DNA of 64,000 bases from Streptomyces sp. NRRL WC-3618 (GTDB taxonomy: Bacteria; Actinomycetota; Actinomycetes; Streptomycetales; Streptomycetaceae), in contig NZ_LGDW01000001.1 of NCBI RefSeq assembly GCF_001280005.1, forward strand, positions 62,001 to 126,000. Reading direction: 5' to 3'. Each line of letters begins with the position of its first letter. Position 1 is the first letter of the stretch. Both the position numbers and the translations under genes were made by a program. The notes beneath the pieces are model-generated. The model was not told the origin of the DNA, searched no databases, and saw only the letters and a list, made by a program, of their open reading frames with translations. This document shows, piece after piece, positions 9,179 to 17,040 of the stretch.

Positions 9179-10047
9179 TTGCCCTGCCCTTCTTCCTGAA
9201 CTTCCCGTGCCTGCACTGCTGCCGTTTCTGCTGGTGATCCTGCTGCTGTCGCCTCTTCTACCGCCGCCTCGGCGGCCGCTGCCGCCTGCGCGTCCAGCGC
9301 GTCCTGCGCCTCTTCCGCCGCGGTGCGACGGCGCTGCTCGATCCGCTCCCGCCGAGGGTCGTACGGCGTCTTGGGCGCCTTCTCGCCGCGGATCTCCTCC
9401 AGCTGGCGGGTGACCGCGGCCATGATGACCTCCGTCGCCTCCTTCAGGAGGTCGGGGCTCATCTCCTTGTCGTAGAACCGTGTGAGGTCCACGGGCGGGC
9501 CCGCGAGGACGTGGTGGGTCTTGCGCGGAAGGAGGTTGGGCTTCTTCGCGTACGGCGGCAGCAGTTCGTTCGCGCCCCACTGGGCCACCGGGATCACCGG
9601 GCACTTGGTCTGCAGGGCCACCCGGGCGGCGCCGGTCTTGCCGGTCATGGGCCACTGGTCGGGGTCGCGGGTGATGGTGCCCTCGGGGTAGAAGACGACA
9701 CACTCGCCGCGTTCCACGGCGTCGATCGCGGCCCGGAACGCGCTGAGCGCGTCGGTGGTCTCGCGGTAGACGGGGATCTGTCCGGTGCCACGCATCATGA
9801 CACCGCTGAATCCCTTCTTGAAAAGCGCGCTCTTCGCCAGAAAACGCGGAACGCGGCCACTGTTGTACTGGTAGTGCCCGTAGGCGAAGGGGTCCGCGTG
9901 CGAATTGTGGTTCACCGCGGTGATAAATCCGCCCGCCGCCGGAATATTCTCCATTCCGCGCCAGTCCCGCTTGATCAGAACCACCAGCGGCGGTTTGCAG
10001 ATGACCGCAGCAAGGCGGTACCAGAAGCCGATTCTGCGGCTGGGCAC
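9175..10047 (-). CDS. 1-acylglycerol-3-phosphate O-acyltransferase (PlsC family)
   Basis: 290 residues from GTG 10047, chosen because GAGGAAGG lies eight bases upstream; the frame stays open further upstream. The catalytic H(X)4D motif is NHNSHADP, followed by block II (RGTGQIPVYR), block III FYPEGTITRD and block IV VIPVAQWG, all as in lysophosphatidate acyltransferases. A short hydrophobic segment near the N-terminus (LAAVICKPPLVVLI) suggests membrane association. The last 60 residues are an Ala/Glu-rich charged tail typical of the Streptomyces proteins. First gene of a unit with gpsA and perhaps ddl. The exact acceptor is inferred. Confidence 0.9.
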   Translation of the reverse strand: MPSRRIGFWYRLAAVICKPPLVVLIKRDWRGMENIPAAGGFITAVNHNSHADPFAYGHYQYNSGRVPRFLAKSALFKKGFSGVMMRGTGQIPVYRETTDALSAFRAAIDAVERGECVVFYPEGTITRDPDQWPMTGKTGAARVALQTKCPVIPVAQWGANELLPPYAKKPNLLPRKTHHVLAGPPVDLTRFYDKEMSPDLLKEATEVIMAAVTRQLEEIRGEKAPKTPYDPRRERIEQRRRTAAEEAQDALDAQAAAAAEAAVEEATAAGSPAETAAVQAREVQEEGQGK

Positions 10048-10259
10048 GCGGACACCTTCCTCTAAGGCCTGGACCAGGACCTCCGCCGGTCGGCCTGGGG
10101 GCCGCACAAGTGTCGACCCGGGCTTCCGGTCTGTCGAGAACACCGTACGCCCCGGCACCGACACCGCCCGGTGGGCTTTGATGACAGCCAGGTGACAATG
10201 GTTGCGACCGGGAGTGCGCCGGAGGAGCAGCCGGTGGACGAGGGAGGGGCGCGACGCTC

Positions 10260-10898
10260 GTGCAGTGGACAGTGGTCATACCCCTCAAGCCTCTGGCGCG
10301 GGCCAAGAGCAGGCTCGCGGACACCGCCCACGACGGACTCCGCCCCGCTCTCGCCCTGGCCTTCGCTCAGGACACGGTGGCGGCGGTGCTCGCCTGCCCG
10401 GCGGTCCGCGATGTGGCAGTCGTCACGAACGACGCCCTGGCCGCCCGTGAGCTGGCGGCCCTGGGTGCCGCGATCGTGCCCGACGAGCCCCTTGGCGGCC
10501 TGAACGCGGCTCTGACGCACGGAGCGGCGGCCGTACGGGCATTTCGGCCGGACAGTGCCGTGGCGGCCCTGAACGCCGATCTGCCGGCCCTGCGCCCCCT
10601 GGAGCTGGCCCGCGTCCTGGACGCCGCCGCCGCGTTTCCGCGCGCTTTCCTTGTGGACGCGGCCACCGTGGGCACAACTGTGCTGACCGCCGGCCCCGGT
10701 CAGGAATTGCTTCCGCGTTTCGGCCGGCATTCCCGCAACCGGCACCGCGACTCGGGCGCCGTGGAACTCGCGCTCACCACCGTGCGTTCCGTACGCCAGG
10801 ACGTGGACACCGGCGACGACCTGCGGGCGGCGCTCGCCCTGGGGGTGGGGTCGCGGACGGCGACCGCCGTCGAGGGGCTGCTGCTCGCGGGCCAGTAG
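10260..10898 (+). CDS. cofC: 2-phospho-L-lactate/phosphoenolpyruvate guanylyltransferase
   Basis: 212 residues from GTG 10260, preceded by GAGG. It begins WTVVIPLKPLARAKSRLA, the CofC signature for nucleotide binding, followed by VAVVTNDALAARELAALGA and AALNADLPALRPLEL, where the acidic pair binds metal. CofC (FbiD in mycobacteria) activates phospholactate or phosphoenolpyruvate with GTP for coenzyme F420 synthesis; in actinobacteria phosphoenolpyruvate is the accepted substrate. It is divergent from the acyltransferase gene and just ahead of a 73-residue protein. Other F420 genes are not in the window. Confidence 0.93.
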   Translation: MQWTVVIPLKPLARAKSRLADTAHDGLRPALALAFAQDTVAAVLACPAVRDVAVVTNDALAARELAALGAAIVPDEPLGGLNAALTHGAAAVRAFRPDSAVAALNADLPALRPLELARVLDAAAAFPRAFLVDAATVGTTVLTAGPGQELLPRFGRHSRNRHRDSGAVELALTTVRSVRQDVDTGDDLRAALALGVGSRTATAVEGLLLAGQ

Positions 10899-10907
10899 GC
10901 TGCCGCC

Positions 10908-11129
10908 ATGCAGGCGACCGCGTACACGTACGACGCCGGGACACGCAGTGGCAGTGTGCTGCTCGACGACGGCACCCCCGTTCCCTTCGACGCGTCGGCG
11001 TTCGACGCGGGCGGGCTGAGGCTGCTGCGGCCCGGGCAGCGGGTGCGCATCGAGGTCGAGGCGCCGGAGGTCGCGGACGGGGCTGGGGGCACCCCCAGGA
11101 TCACGCTCGTCACCCTGCAAACCTTCTGA
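10908..11129 (+). CDS. Small beta-rich protein of unknown function
   Basis: 73 residues starting at ATG 10908, ten bases after the cofC stop, so probably cotranscribed. The sequence (YDAGTRSGSVLLDDGTPVPF; RPGQRVRIEVEAP; ITLVTLQTF) looks like a small barrel with an OB or cold-shock-like rhythm, but the RNP motifs of cold-shock proteins are absent. No signal peptide is visible. The stop codon lies inside the first unit of an 11-bp tandem repeat. Reading frame and position support a real gene; the function is unknown. Confidence 0.75.
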   Translation: MQATAYTYDAGTRSGSVLLDDGTPVPFDASAFDAGGLRLLRPGQRVRIEVEAPEVADGAGGTPRITLVTLQTF

Positions 11130-11175
11130 AAATCTTCAGAAGACCTTCAGAAGACCTTCAGTAGACCTTCTGATC
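11121..11175 (+). repeat. Five tandem 11-bp repeats
   Basis: Five consecutive 11-bp units (11121, 11132, 11143, 11154, 11165) close to ACCTTCAGAAG. The inner units contain CTTCAGAAG, itself a near-perfect palindrome. The first unit overlaps the stop codon of the preceding small gene; the array ends 25 bp before the hupS terminator stem. Confidence 0.9.
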
Positions 11176-11199
11176 CGCGAAGGCTCCCGGACACGCCGC

Positions 11200-11227
11200 G
11201 GGCCGGACTCCCTCTGGAGTCCGGCCC
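11200..11227 (-). terminator. Hairpin downstream of hupS
   Basis: Perfect 12-bp GC-rich arms (GGGCCGGACTCC and its complement) with a four-base loop, 24 bp past the hupS stop. There is no T run, as is common for Streptomyces terminators. It can act on both convergent units. Confidence 0.75.
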
Positions 11228-11250
11228 GGCGCGTGGGTGCCCTTGCGCCC

Positions 11251-11859
11251 CTACTTGGTGCGGGCGGCGGTGGCCTTCTTGGCGGTGGCGGTGGTGCGGG
11301 CCGCCGACTTGCGGGCCGGGGCCTTCTTGGCGGCGGTCTTCTTCGCCGTCGCCGTCGTCTTCTTGGCCGCCGCGGTCTTCGCGGTGGTCTTCTTGGCCGT
11401 CGCCGTCGTCTTCTTCGCCGGCGCCGCCTTCTTGGCCGTCGCGGTCGTCCGCTTCGCCGTCGCCTTCTTGGCGGTGGTGGCCTTCTTCGCCGCGGCCTTC
11501 TTGACCGTTGCGGCAGCACCGCCGCCGGTCAGGCTGCCCTTGGGCGCCTTCTTGACCGCGACCTCGCCGCCGCGCGGGAGCTTCTTCGAGCCGCTCACCA
11601 GGTCCTTGAAGCCCTGGCCCGCACGGAAGCGGGGAACCGAGGTCTTCTTGACCCGAACCCGCTCACCCGTCTGCGGGTTGCGGGCGTAACGGGCCGGACG
11701 GTCGACCTTCTCGAACGAACCGAAGCCCGTGACCGAGACCCTGTCTCCGCTGACGGTCGCGCGGACGATGGCGTCCAGGACCGCGTCAACCGCCTCGGCG
11801 GCCTGCTGACGGCCACCGACCTTGTCCGCAATGGCTTCTACGAGCTGCGCCTTGTTCAC
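11251..11859 (-). CDS. hupS: HU-family nucleoid protein with lysine-rich tail (HupS type)
   Basis: 202 residues from GTG 11859, with GAAGGGGAAG upstream. Residues 1 to about 92 are a complete HU domain (MNKAQLVEAIADKVGG; VTGFGSFEKVDRPARYARNP, the DNA-inserting arm). The remainder is a low-complexity Lys/Ala/Thr tail built from repeated AKK, TAKK and TTATAKK units, resembling the eukaryotic histone H1 tail. In Streptomyces the tailed HupS is produced during sporulation and compacts spore nucleoids, whereas the short HupA is vegetative. The tail can vary in length between strains because of its repeats. Monocistronic, with its own promoter and terminator. Confidence 0.95.
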   Translation of the reverse strand: MNKAQLVEAIADKVGGRQQAAEAVDAVLDAIVRATVSGDRVSVTGFGSFEKVDRPARYARNPQTGERVRVKKTSVPRFRAGQGFKDLVSGSKKLPRGGEVAVKKAPKGSLTGGGAAATVKKAAAKKATTAKKATAKRTTATAKKAAPAKKTTATAKKTTAKTAAAKKTTATAKKTAAKKAPARKSAARTTATAKKATAARTK

Positions 11860-11910
11860 GTCTTCCCCTTCGGAGACATTGCCAGAACGAAAGTGTTCAA
11901 GCTTTTTCGC

Positions 11911-11939
11911 ACGTTAGGCAGATATATACCGCAAATCAA
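11911..11939 (-). promoter_or_regulatory. Candidate hupS promoter
   Basis: Reading leftward: -35 TTGATT (11934-11939), 17-bp spacer containing TATATAT, -10 TAACGT (11911-11916). The predicted start is near 11904, giving a leader of about 45 nt. The segment is strikingly AT-rich for this genome. Confidence 0.55.
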
Positions 11940-11997
11940 ACACGAAACGGGCTAATCACCCTTGTGCCGCAACGAACTCGGGCTGTCACGGAGTTCC

Positions 11998-12228
11998 TCA
12001 GCGTTCCTCGTCAGGGAATCGACCCTCGTCGAGGTCCGCCATGAAGCGTTCCAGCCGCCTTGTCGCATCGGCGAGATCGTGCTTGGCCGCGGCCGTAATG
12101 ACCAGCAGCTTCCGGGTCAGCGCCATCCGTACGCCCTCCGGGACTTGCAGTGCGCGCACTGTTGTGTGCGCTTCCTTTAGTTGGGCCGCGACCGCCATGT
12201 AGAGCTCGAGTTGGCCGTCGTGTTCCAT
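11998..12228 (-). CDS. Conserved small helical protein
   Basis: 76 residues from the ATG at 12228 (MEHDGQLELYMAVAAQLKEA), chosen because the upstream extension of the open frame is Arg/Pro-rich and unlike the rest. The predicted structure is two long helices (VPEGVRMALTRKLLVITAAA; HDLADATRRLERFMADLDEG). No known domain, signal or metal site is visible. It lies between hupS and leuD, all on the same strand, and recurs in this place in other Streptomyces as far as I recall. Function unknown. Confidence 0.7.
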   Translation of the reverse strand: MEHDGQLELYMAVAAQLKEAHTTVRALQVPEGVRMALTRKLLVITAAAKHDLADATRRLERFMADLDEGRFPDEER

Positions 12229-12412
12229 GCACAGATTGTGCCATCTGGGGCGAGTTGTCGCCTGCGCAGGGGGCAACTGCCGCCTCAAACGGCCTTCCCT
12301 GTTCAGTTCGCGGCCGCCTTGTCAAGACCCGGCTACCCCATCAACACCCGTTCTAACGTGGGAAGTTGAGGCGGACCGGCAGGGGGCGCGAGAGGCTCCG
12401 GAGGCAGAAACA

Positions 12413-12447
12413 GCTGTACCCCCAATCGTGGCGATCGGGGGTACAGC
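12413..12447 (-). terminator. Terminator of the leuCD operon
   Basis: Arms GCTGTACCCCC (12413-12423) and its complement (12437-12447), with an inner ATCG/CGAT stem, 48 bp past the leuD stop. No T run. Confidence 0.75.
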
Positions 12448-12494
12448 CGGGGTGTTGCGGTGGCCGAAACCCTACTTGCGAAGGGCCTGGCGGG

Positions 12495-13088
12495 TCAGAC
12501 CTGGAGCGTCCACGGCTTGTACGAGGGCCGCTTCGCCTCGTACGCCGAGATCTCGTCCTCGTTCTGCAGGGTGATGGAGATGTCGTCCAGCCCGTTCAGC
12601 AGCCGCCAACGGGCGTTCTCGTCGAGCTCAAAGGCCGCGGTGATGCCCTCGGCGCGCACCTCGCGGGCCTCGAGGTCGACCGTGATCTCGGCCTGCGGGT
12701 CGTTCTCCGTCAGCTCCTGCAGCGCGTTCACGATCTTCTGCTCCAGAACCACCGTGAGCAGGCCGTTCTTGAGCGAGTTGCCGCGGAAGATGTCGGCGAA
12801 GCGCGACGAGATCACGGTCTTGAAGCCGTAGTTCTGCAGTGCCCAGACGGCGTGCTCGCGCGAGGAGCCCGTACCGAAGTCGGGACCGGCGACCAGCACC
12901 GTCGCGCCCTTGCGCTCCGGCCGGTTGAGGACGAAGTTCTCGTCCTTGCGCCAGGCCTCGAACAGCCCGTCCTCGAACCCGTCCCGCGTGACCTTCTTGA
13001 GCCAGTGAGCAGGGATGATCTGGTCGGTGTCGACGTTGCTGCGGCGCAGCGGGACGGCCCGGCCGGTGTGCGTGGTGAATGCTTCCAT
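12495..13088 (-). CDS. leuD: 3-isopropylmalate dehydratase small subunit
   Basis: 197 residues. With LeuC it isomerises 2-isopropylmalate to 3-isopropylmalate in leucine synthesis (and citramalate to methylmalate in the CimA route to isoleucine). Begins [20 protein letters not shown]; the swivel-domain signatures are [29 protein letters not shown] and [20 protein letters not shown]. Six bases separate it from the leuC stop, so the two form one operon read from the ndgR side. Length is normal. Confidence 0.97.
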   Translation of the reverse strand: MEAFTTHTGRAVPLRRSNVDTDQIIPAHWLKKVTRDGFEDGLFEAWRKDENFVLNRPERKGATVLVAGPDFGTGSSREHAVWALQNYGFKTVISSRFADIFRGNSLKNGLLTVVLEQKIVNALQELTENDPQAEITVDLEAREVRAEGITAAFELDENARWRLLNGLDDISITLQNEDEISAYEAKRPSYKPWTLQV

Positions 13089-13094
13089 GGCTGA

Positions 13095-14525
13095 TCAGAC
13101 TCCAGCGGGCGTACGGGTGTCGGCGTCGGACAGGTCGGCCGGGGAGGCCAGGTGGCCCAGTACGGCCGTCGCGGCGGCGACCTGCGGCGACACCAGGTGC
13201 GTACGGCCGCCCTTGCCCTGCCTGCCCTCGAAGTTGCGGTTGGAGGTGGACGCGGAGCGCTCACCGGGGGCCAGCTGGTCGGGGTTCATGCCCAGGCACA
13301 TCGAGCAGCCCGCGTGCCGCCATTCGGCGCCGGCCTCCTTGAAGACCACGTCCAGGCCCTCGGAGACGGCCTGCAGACCGACCCGCACCGAACCGGGGAC
13401 GACCAGCATCCGTACGCCGTCGGCGACTTTGCGGCCCCCGACGATCTCGGCGACGGCGCGCAGGTCCTCGATACGGCCGTTGGTGCACGAACCTACGAAG
13501 ACGGTGTCCACCTTGATGGAGCGCAGCGGCTGGCCGGCCTCCAACCCCATGTATTCCAGGGCCTTTTCGGCGGCGAGGCGCTCCGAAGCGTCTTCGTACG
13601 AAGCGGGGTCGGGGACGTCCGCCGAAAGCGGCACGCCCTGGCCGGGGTTGGTGCCCCAGGTGACGAACGGCGACAGCGCGGCGCCGTCGATGACGACCTC
13701 GGCGTCGAAGACGGCGTCGTCGTCGGTGCGCAGCGTCTTCCAGTACTCCACCGCCGCGTCCCAGTCCGCGTCGGCGGGGGCGTGCGGGCGGCCCTTGAGG
13801 TACTCGAAGGTGATCTCGTCGGGGGCGATCATGCCCGCGCGGGCGCCGGCCTCGATCGACATGTTGCAGATGGTCATCCGGGCCTCCATCGAGAGCTTCT
13901 CGATGGCGGAGCCGCGGTACTCCAGGATGTAGCCCTGGCCGCCGCCCGTACCGATCTTCGCGATGATGGCGAGGATCAGGTCCTTGGCGGTGACGCCGTC
14001 GGGCAGTTCACCCTCGACCGTGATGGCCATGGTCCGGGGGCGGGCCAGCGGCAGCGTCTGGGTGGCCAGCACATGCTCGACCTGCGAGGTGCCGATGCCG
14101 AACGCCAGCGCGCCGAAGGCGCCGTGGGTGGAGGTGTGGGAGTCGCCGCAGACGACGGTGGTGCCCGGCTGGGTCAGCCCCAGCTGCGGTCCCACCACGT
14201 GGACGACACCCTGCTCGACGTCGCCCAGCGGGTGCAGCCGCACCCCGAAGTCGGCGCAGTTCTTGCGCAGCGTCTCCAGCTGGACCCGGGAGACCGGGTC
14301 GGCGATGGGCTTGTCGATGTCGAGGGTCGGGGTGTTGTGGTCCTCGGTCGCGATGGTGAGGTCGAGGCGCCGCACCTTACGGCCGTTCTGGCGCAGACCG
14401 TCGAAGGCCTGCGGGCTGGTCACCTCGTGCAGCAGGTGCAAGTCGATGAAGAGGAGGTCGGGCTCGCCCTCGGCGCGCCGGACGACGTGGTCGTCCCAGA
14501 CCTTCTCCGCGAGTGTCCTACCCAT
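13095..14525 (-). CDS. leuC: 3-isopropylmalate dehydratase large subunit
   Basis: 476 residues from ATG 14525 ([15 protein letters not shown]), preceded by GGAGGGAAAG; an in-frame ATG at 14564 is less likely. It is an aconitase-family protein carrying a [4Fe-4S] cluster: the three cysteine ligands are in VGSCTNGR and the pair in [32 protein letters not shown] and [11 protein letters not shown] are also characteristic. The promoter region is shared with divergent ndgR and contains a palindrome likely to bind NdgR. Confidence 0.97.
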   Translation of the reverse strand: MGRTLAEKVWDDHVVRRAEGEPDLLFIDLHLLHEVTSPQAFDGLRQNGRKVRRLDLTIATEDHNTPTLDIDKPIADPVSRVQLETLRKNCADFGVRLHPLGDVEQGVVHVVGPQLGLTQPGTTVVCGDSHTSTHGAFGALAFGIGTSQVEHVLATQTLPLARPRTMAITVEGELPDGVTAKDLILAIIAKIGTGGGQGYILEYRGSAIEKLSMEARMTICNMSIEAGARAGMIAPDEITFEYLKGRPHAPADADWDAAVEYWKTLRTDDDAVFDAEVVIDGAALSPFVTWGTNPGQGVPLSADVPDPASYEDASERLAAEKALEYMGLEAGQPLRSIKVDTVFVGSCTNGRIEDLRAVAEIVGGRKVADGVRMLVVPGSVRVGLQAVSEGLDVVFKEAGAEWRHAGCSMCLGMNPDQLAPGERSASTSNRNFEGRQGKGGRTHLVSPQVAAATAVLGHLASPADLSDADTRTPAGV

Positions 14526-14685
14526 CGCTTTCCCTCCGGCCGGCCCGTGTGGGCGCCGGCCCAACTAGATAGAGATCTTGTGGAGGCGTCCGTCCGTACC
14601 CCTCGTCCGGACTTCTGCCGCCGGGCCCGTGGTCGGCGAACCCCTGTGTCTTCCAGAGTGGCGCGTTCCACCGGAAAATGAACTT

Positions 14686-14706
14686 GCGTTTCACAGAGTG
14701 AGACGC
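14686..14706. promoter_or_regulatory. Candidate NdgR operator between leuC and ndgR
   Basis: Imperfect inverted repeat GCGTTTCAC-aga-GTGAGACGC, with 8 of 9 arm positions paired. It ends 12 bp before the ndgR ATG and lies in the divergent leuC/ndgR intergenic region. Position fits autorepression and control of leuCD; the assignment to NdgR is inference from context. Confidence 0.55.
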
Positions 14707-14718
14707 GAGTATCGTTTC

Positions 14719-15435
14719 ATGGACAACAGTAGCGGCGTCGGCGTTCTGGACAAGGCAGCCCTTGTCCTGAGCGCTCTGGAGTCCGGTCCGGCCACCCTCG
14801 CGGGTCTGGTCGCGGCGACCGGCCTCGCACGACCCACGGCACACCGCCTCGCCGTGGCCTTGGAACACCACCGCATGGTGGCGCGCGACATGCAGGGCCG
14901 TTTCATTCTCGGCCCCCGCCTGGCGGAGCTGGCGGCGGCAGCCGGCGAGGACCGCCTCCTCGCGACCGCCGGCCCGGTGCTCACGCATCTCCGCGACCTG
15001 ACGGGCGAGAGCGCGCAGCTCTACCGCCGGCAGGGAGACATGCGTATCTGCGTCGCCGCGGCCGAGCGTCTCTCGGGCCTCAGGGACACGGTCCCGGTCG
15101 GCTCGACGCTCACGATGAAGGCGGGCTCGTCGGCTCAGATCCTGATGGCGTGGGAGGAGCCGGAGCGCCTGCACCGCGGCCTCCAGGGCGCCCGTTTCAC
15201 AGCGACAGCGCTGTCGGGCGTACGACGCCGGGGCTGGGCCCAGTCCATCGGCGAGCGCGAACCGGGGGTCGCCTCGGTCTCCGCACCGGTCCGCGGCCCG
15301 TCGAACCGCGTGGTGGCCGCCGTCTCGGTCTCCGGCCCCATCGAGCGCCTGACCCGCCACCCCGGCCGCATGCACGCCCAGGCGGTCATCGACGCGGCGG
15401 GCCGCCTCTCGGAGGCCTTGCGCCGCACAGGCTGA
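14719..15435 (+). CDS. ndgR: IclR-family regulator of leucine and other amino-acid genes
   Basis: 238 residues from ATG 14719 (MDNSSGVGVLDKAALVLSAL), the usual start of this family; the open frame runs further upstream but that part is the promoter region. N-terminal winged helix-turn-helix (LAGLVAATGLARPTAHRLAV) and a C-terminal IclR effector domain (MRICVAAAERLSGLRDTVPV; MKAGSSAQILMAW; VSAPVRGPSNRVVAAVSVSG). NdgR in S. coelicolor is known to bind the leuCD promoter and to influence other amino-acid and secondary-metabolite genes. Divergent arrangement with leuC is the conserved context. Confidence 0.93.
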   Translation: MDNSSGVGVLDKAALVLSALESGPATLAGLVAATGLARPTAHRLAVALEHHRMVARDMQGRFILGPRLAELAAAAGEDRLLATAGPVLTHLRDLTGESAQLYRRQGDMRICVAAAERLSGLRDTVPVGSTLTMKAGSSAQILMAWEEPERLHRGLQGARFTATALSGVRRRGWAQSIGEREPGVASVSAPVRGPSNRVVAAVSVSGPIERLTRHPGRMHAQAVIDAAGRLSEALRRTG

Positions 15436-15707
15436 CCACGGTGACGGATGTCGGAGATGGGTCGGCCTCAACGCCGCGGCAGACCTTCACCGACGTCCAC
15501 CCCGCCTTTCAGGCGCGGGCCTGTACCGATCAGCGGCTCCGAGGTGTCCACCGGCGCCGCCGTCGCCCCCGAGCGGCGACCAAACCGCTTCCCTGCCGGA
15601 GCGCCCCCACTTCTCCACTACGCGGACCGGTGGACTCTCATTGGGTAGCGACACTATCCGACTGCCGGTGCTTGGATCGTGGCGTCGTCCGAGGAAAGGC
15701 GCAAGGC

Positions 15708-16349
15708 ATGCGGCTGGCGGAGTTGAGCGAGCGTAGTGGTGTGTCCACCGCGACGATCAAGTACTACCTGCGCGAAGGCCTGTTGGCACCCGGACGACAG
15801 ATCAACACGACCACCGCGGAGTACGACGAGGGTCATCTGCGGCGGCTGCGGCTGGTGCGCGCACTGATCCAGGTGGGCCGTATCCCCGTCGCCACCGCCC
15901 GGGAGGTGCTCGGTCACGTCGACGACGACTCCCTGGGCCGTACGGTCCGCCTGGGCGCGGCCCTGTGGGCGCTGCCGCAGGGCACCGAGCCGGACGAGGC
16001 GGACCCGGCCGTGATCGCCGCCCGCCGGGAGGTGGACCGACTGCTGGCCGGCCTCGGCTGGGAGACCGCGCGCGAGCTGAGCCCGCTGTCCCCCGTGCAC
16101 CGCTCGCTGGTGGTGGCGGTGGCCGCGCTGATCCGGCTGGGGTATCCCTGGGACGCCGAACTGATGGCGCCGTACGCGGAGTTGATGCACCAGGTGGCGA
16201 ACCGGGACCTGGACTATCTGGAGACGCACGCGTCGGAGGCGGAGCGGGTCGAGACGGCGGTCGCGGCGACGGTGCTCTTCGAACCGGTGCTCACGGCACT
16301 GCACCGGCTGGCCCAGGAGGAGGAGTCGGCGCGGCGGTACGGCCTGTAG
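15708..16349 (+). CDS. MerR-family transcriptional regulator
   Basis: 213 residues from ATG 15708, with GAGGAAAGG upstream. The N-terminal MerR winged helix is clear (MRLAELSERSGVSTATIKYY, LREGLLAPGR), followed by the second helix pair (YDEGHLRRLRLVRALIQVG). The remaining 130 residues are helical with no metal-binding cysteines, so it is not a metal sensor; the ligand is unknown. An imperfect GGGTAG/CTATCC pair upstream (15643-15659) might be part of its own promoter. Monocistronic; it faces the tRNA cluster and ends at a shared hairpin. Confidence 0.87.
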   Translation: MRLAELSERSGVSTATIKYYLREGLLAPGRQINTTTAEYDEGHLRRLRLVRALIQVGRIPVATAREVLGHVDDDSLGRTVRLGAALWALPQGTEPDEADPAVIAARREVDRLLAGLGWETARELSPLSPVHRSLVVAVAALIRLGYPWDAELMAPYAELMHQVANRDLDYLETHASEAERVETAVAATVLFEPVLTALHRLAQEEESARRYGL

Positions 16350-16370
16350 GCACGGGACCACGAAACGGCA

Positions 16371-16400
16371 AGTGGCCCCCCGCCGAAGCGGAGGGCCACT
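16371..16400. terminator. Bidirectional hairpin between merR-type gene and tRNA cluster
   Basis: 13-bp arms AGTGGCCCCCCGC and GCGGAGGGCCACT (one mismatch) around CGAA. It lies 22 bp after the MerR gene and 12 bp past the 3' end of the last tRNA on the opposite strand, so it can end both transcripts. Confidence 0.75.
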
Positions 16401-16411
16401 GTGCTCTGACG

Positions 16412-16484
16412 TACCCCCGACCGGATTCGAACCGGCGCTACTGCCGTGAGAGGGCAGCGTGCTAGGCCGCTACACAACGGGGGC
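16412..16484 (-). tRNA. tRNA-Glu (CTC)
   Basis: A 73-nt cloverleaf on the minus strand: acceptor GCCCCCG/CGGGGGT, anticodon stem CTGCC/GGCAG around loop CTCTCAC (anticodon CTC), T arm with GGTTCGAATCC. The CCA end is not encoded. Identical in sequence to the copies at 16620 and 16755. Confidence 0.97.
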
Positions 16485-16528
16485 GAGGATCTTACAGGCG
16501 GTCAAAACTACACCGCCGCAGATCCGAG

Positions 16529-16600
16529 CTGGTCTACCTGGACTCGAACCAAGAATGACGGTACCAGAAACCGTAGTGTTGCCAATTACACCATAGACCA
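16529..16600 (-). tRNA. tRNA-Gln (CTG)
   Basis: 72 nt on the minus strand: acceptor TGGTCTA/TAGACCA with the U1-A72 pair and G73 typical of tRNA-Gln, anticodon loop TTCTGGT (CTG), T loop GGTTCGAGTCC. CCA not encoded. In Streptomyces this tRNA is first charged with Glu by GltX and then amidated by GatCAB. Confidence 0.97.
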
Positions 16601-16619
16601 AGGTGATTCAAGTAAAACG

Positions 16620-16692
16620 TACCCCCGACCGGATTCGAACCGGCGCTACTGCCGTGAGAGGGCAGCGTGCTAGGCCGCTACACAACGGGGGC
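16620..16692 (-). tRNA. tRNA-Glu (CTC), second copy
   Basis: Same 73-nt sequence and structure as the copy at 16412-16484, including loop CTCTCAC. It starts 20 bp beyond the tRNA-Gln gene. Confidence 0.97.
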
Positions 16693-16754
16693 CCTAGCGA
16701 TCCTGCGTGAGAGCCAGTGGGTGCGACCCGAACTGACCCTCCGGGAAGGATCTG

Positions 16755-16827
16755 TACCCCCGACCGGATTCGAACCGGCGCTACTGCCGTGAGAGGGCAG
16801 CGTGCTAGGCCGCTACACAACGGGGGC
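16755..16827 (-). tRNA. tRNA-Glu (CTC), third copy
   Basis: A third identical 73-nt copy. The spacer to the second copy (62 bp) shows no obvious gene or promoter, so the cluster is likely one transcript read leftward from beyond 16948. Confidence 0.97.
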
Positions 16828-16876
16828 TTGTGTGGAGTCTGATCTCCACGGGTGCAGATTTGAAGCAATCTGCGAG

Positions 16877-16948
16877 CTGGCCTACCTGGACTCGAACCAA
16901 GACTAACGGAACCAGAAACCGTCGTGCTGCCAATTACACCATAGGCCA
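16877..16948 (-). tRNA. tRNA-Gln (CTG), second copy
   Basis: 72 nt, acceptor TGGCCTA/TAGGCCA, anticodon loop TTCTGGT. It differs from the other Gln copy in the acceptor stem, anticodon-stem base and variable region, and the bottom anticodon-stem pair is T-T. First gene of the cluster in the direction of transcription. Confidence 0.96.
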
Positions 16949-17040
16949 CTGGAACGCGAGCCCCTGCGGGACTCTTGCCCTAGTGTGCGCCTCCGGTTTT
17001 CCGGCCTTTCGGCCCGCTGTCCGGCGGCGCAGGAAGAACA

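Noticed and set aside
15643..15659. GGGTAG/CTATCC pair as a MerR operator
   Set aside because: Arms are only six bases with a mismatch, and the long-spacer promoter typical of MerR activation is not visible.
16412..16948. tRNA cluster as an integration site for a mobile element
   Set aside because: No integrase, no duplicated tRNA 3' end at a distance, and the flanking genes are ordinary core genes.
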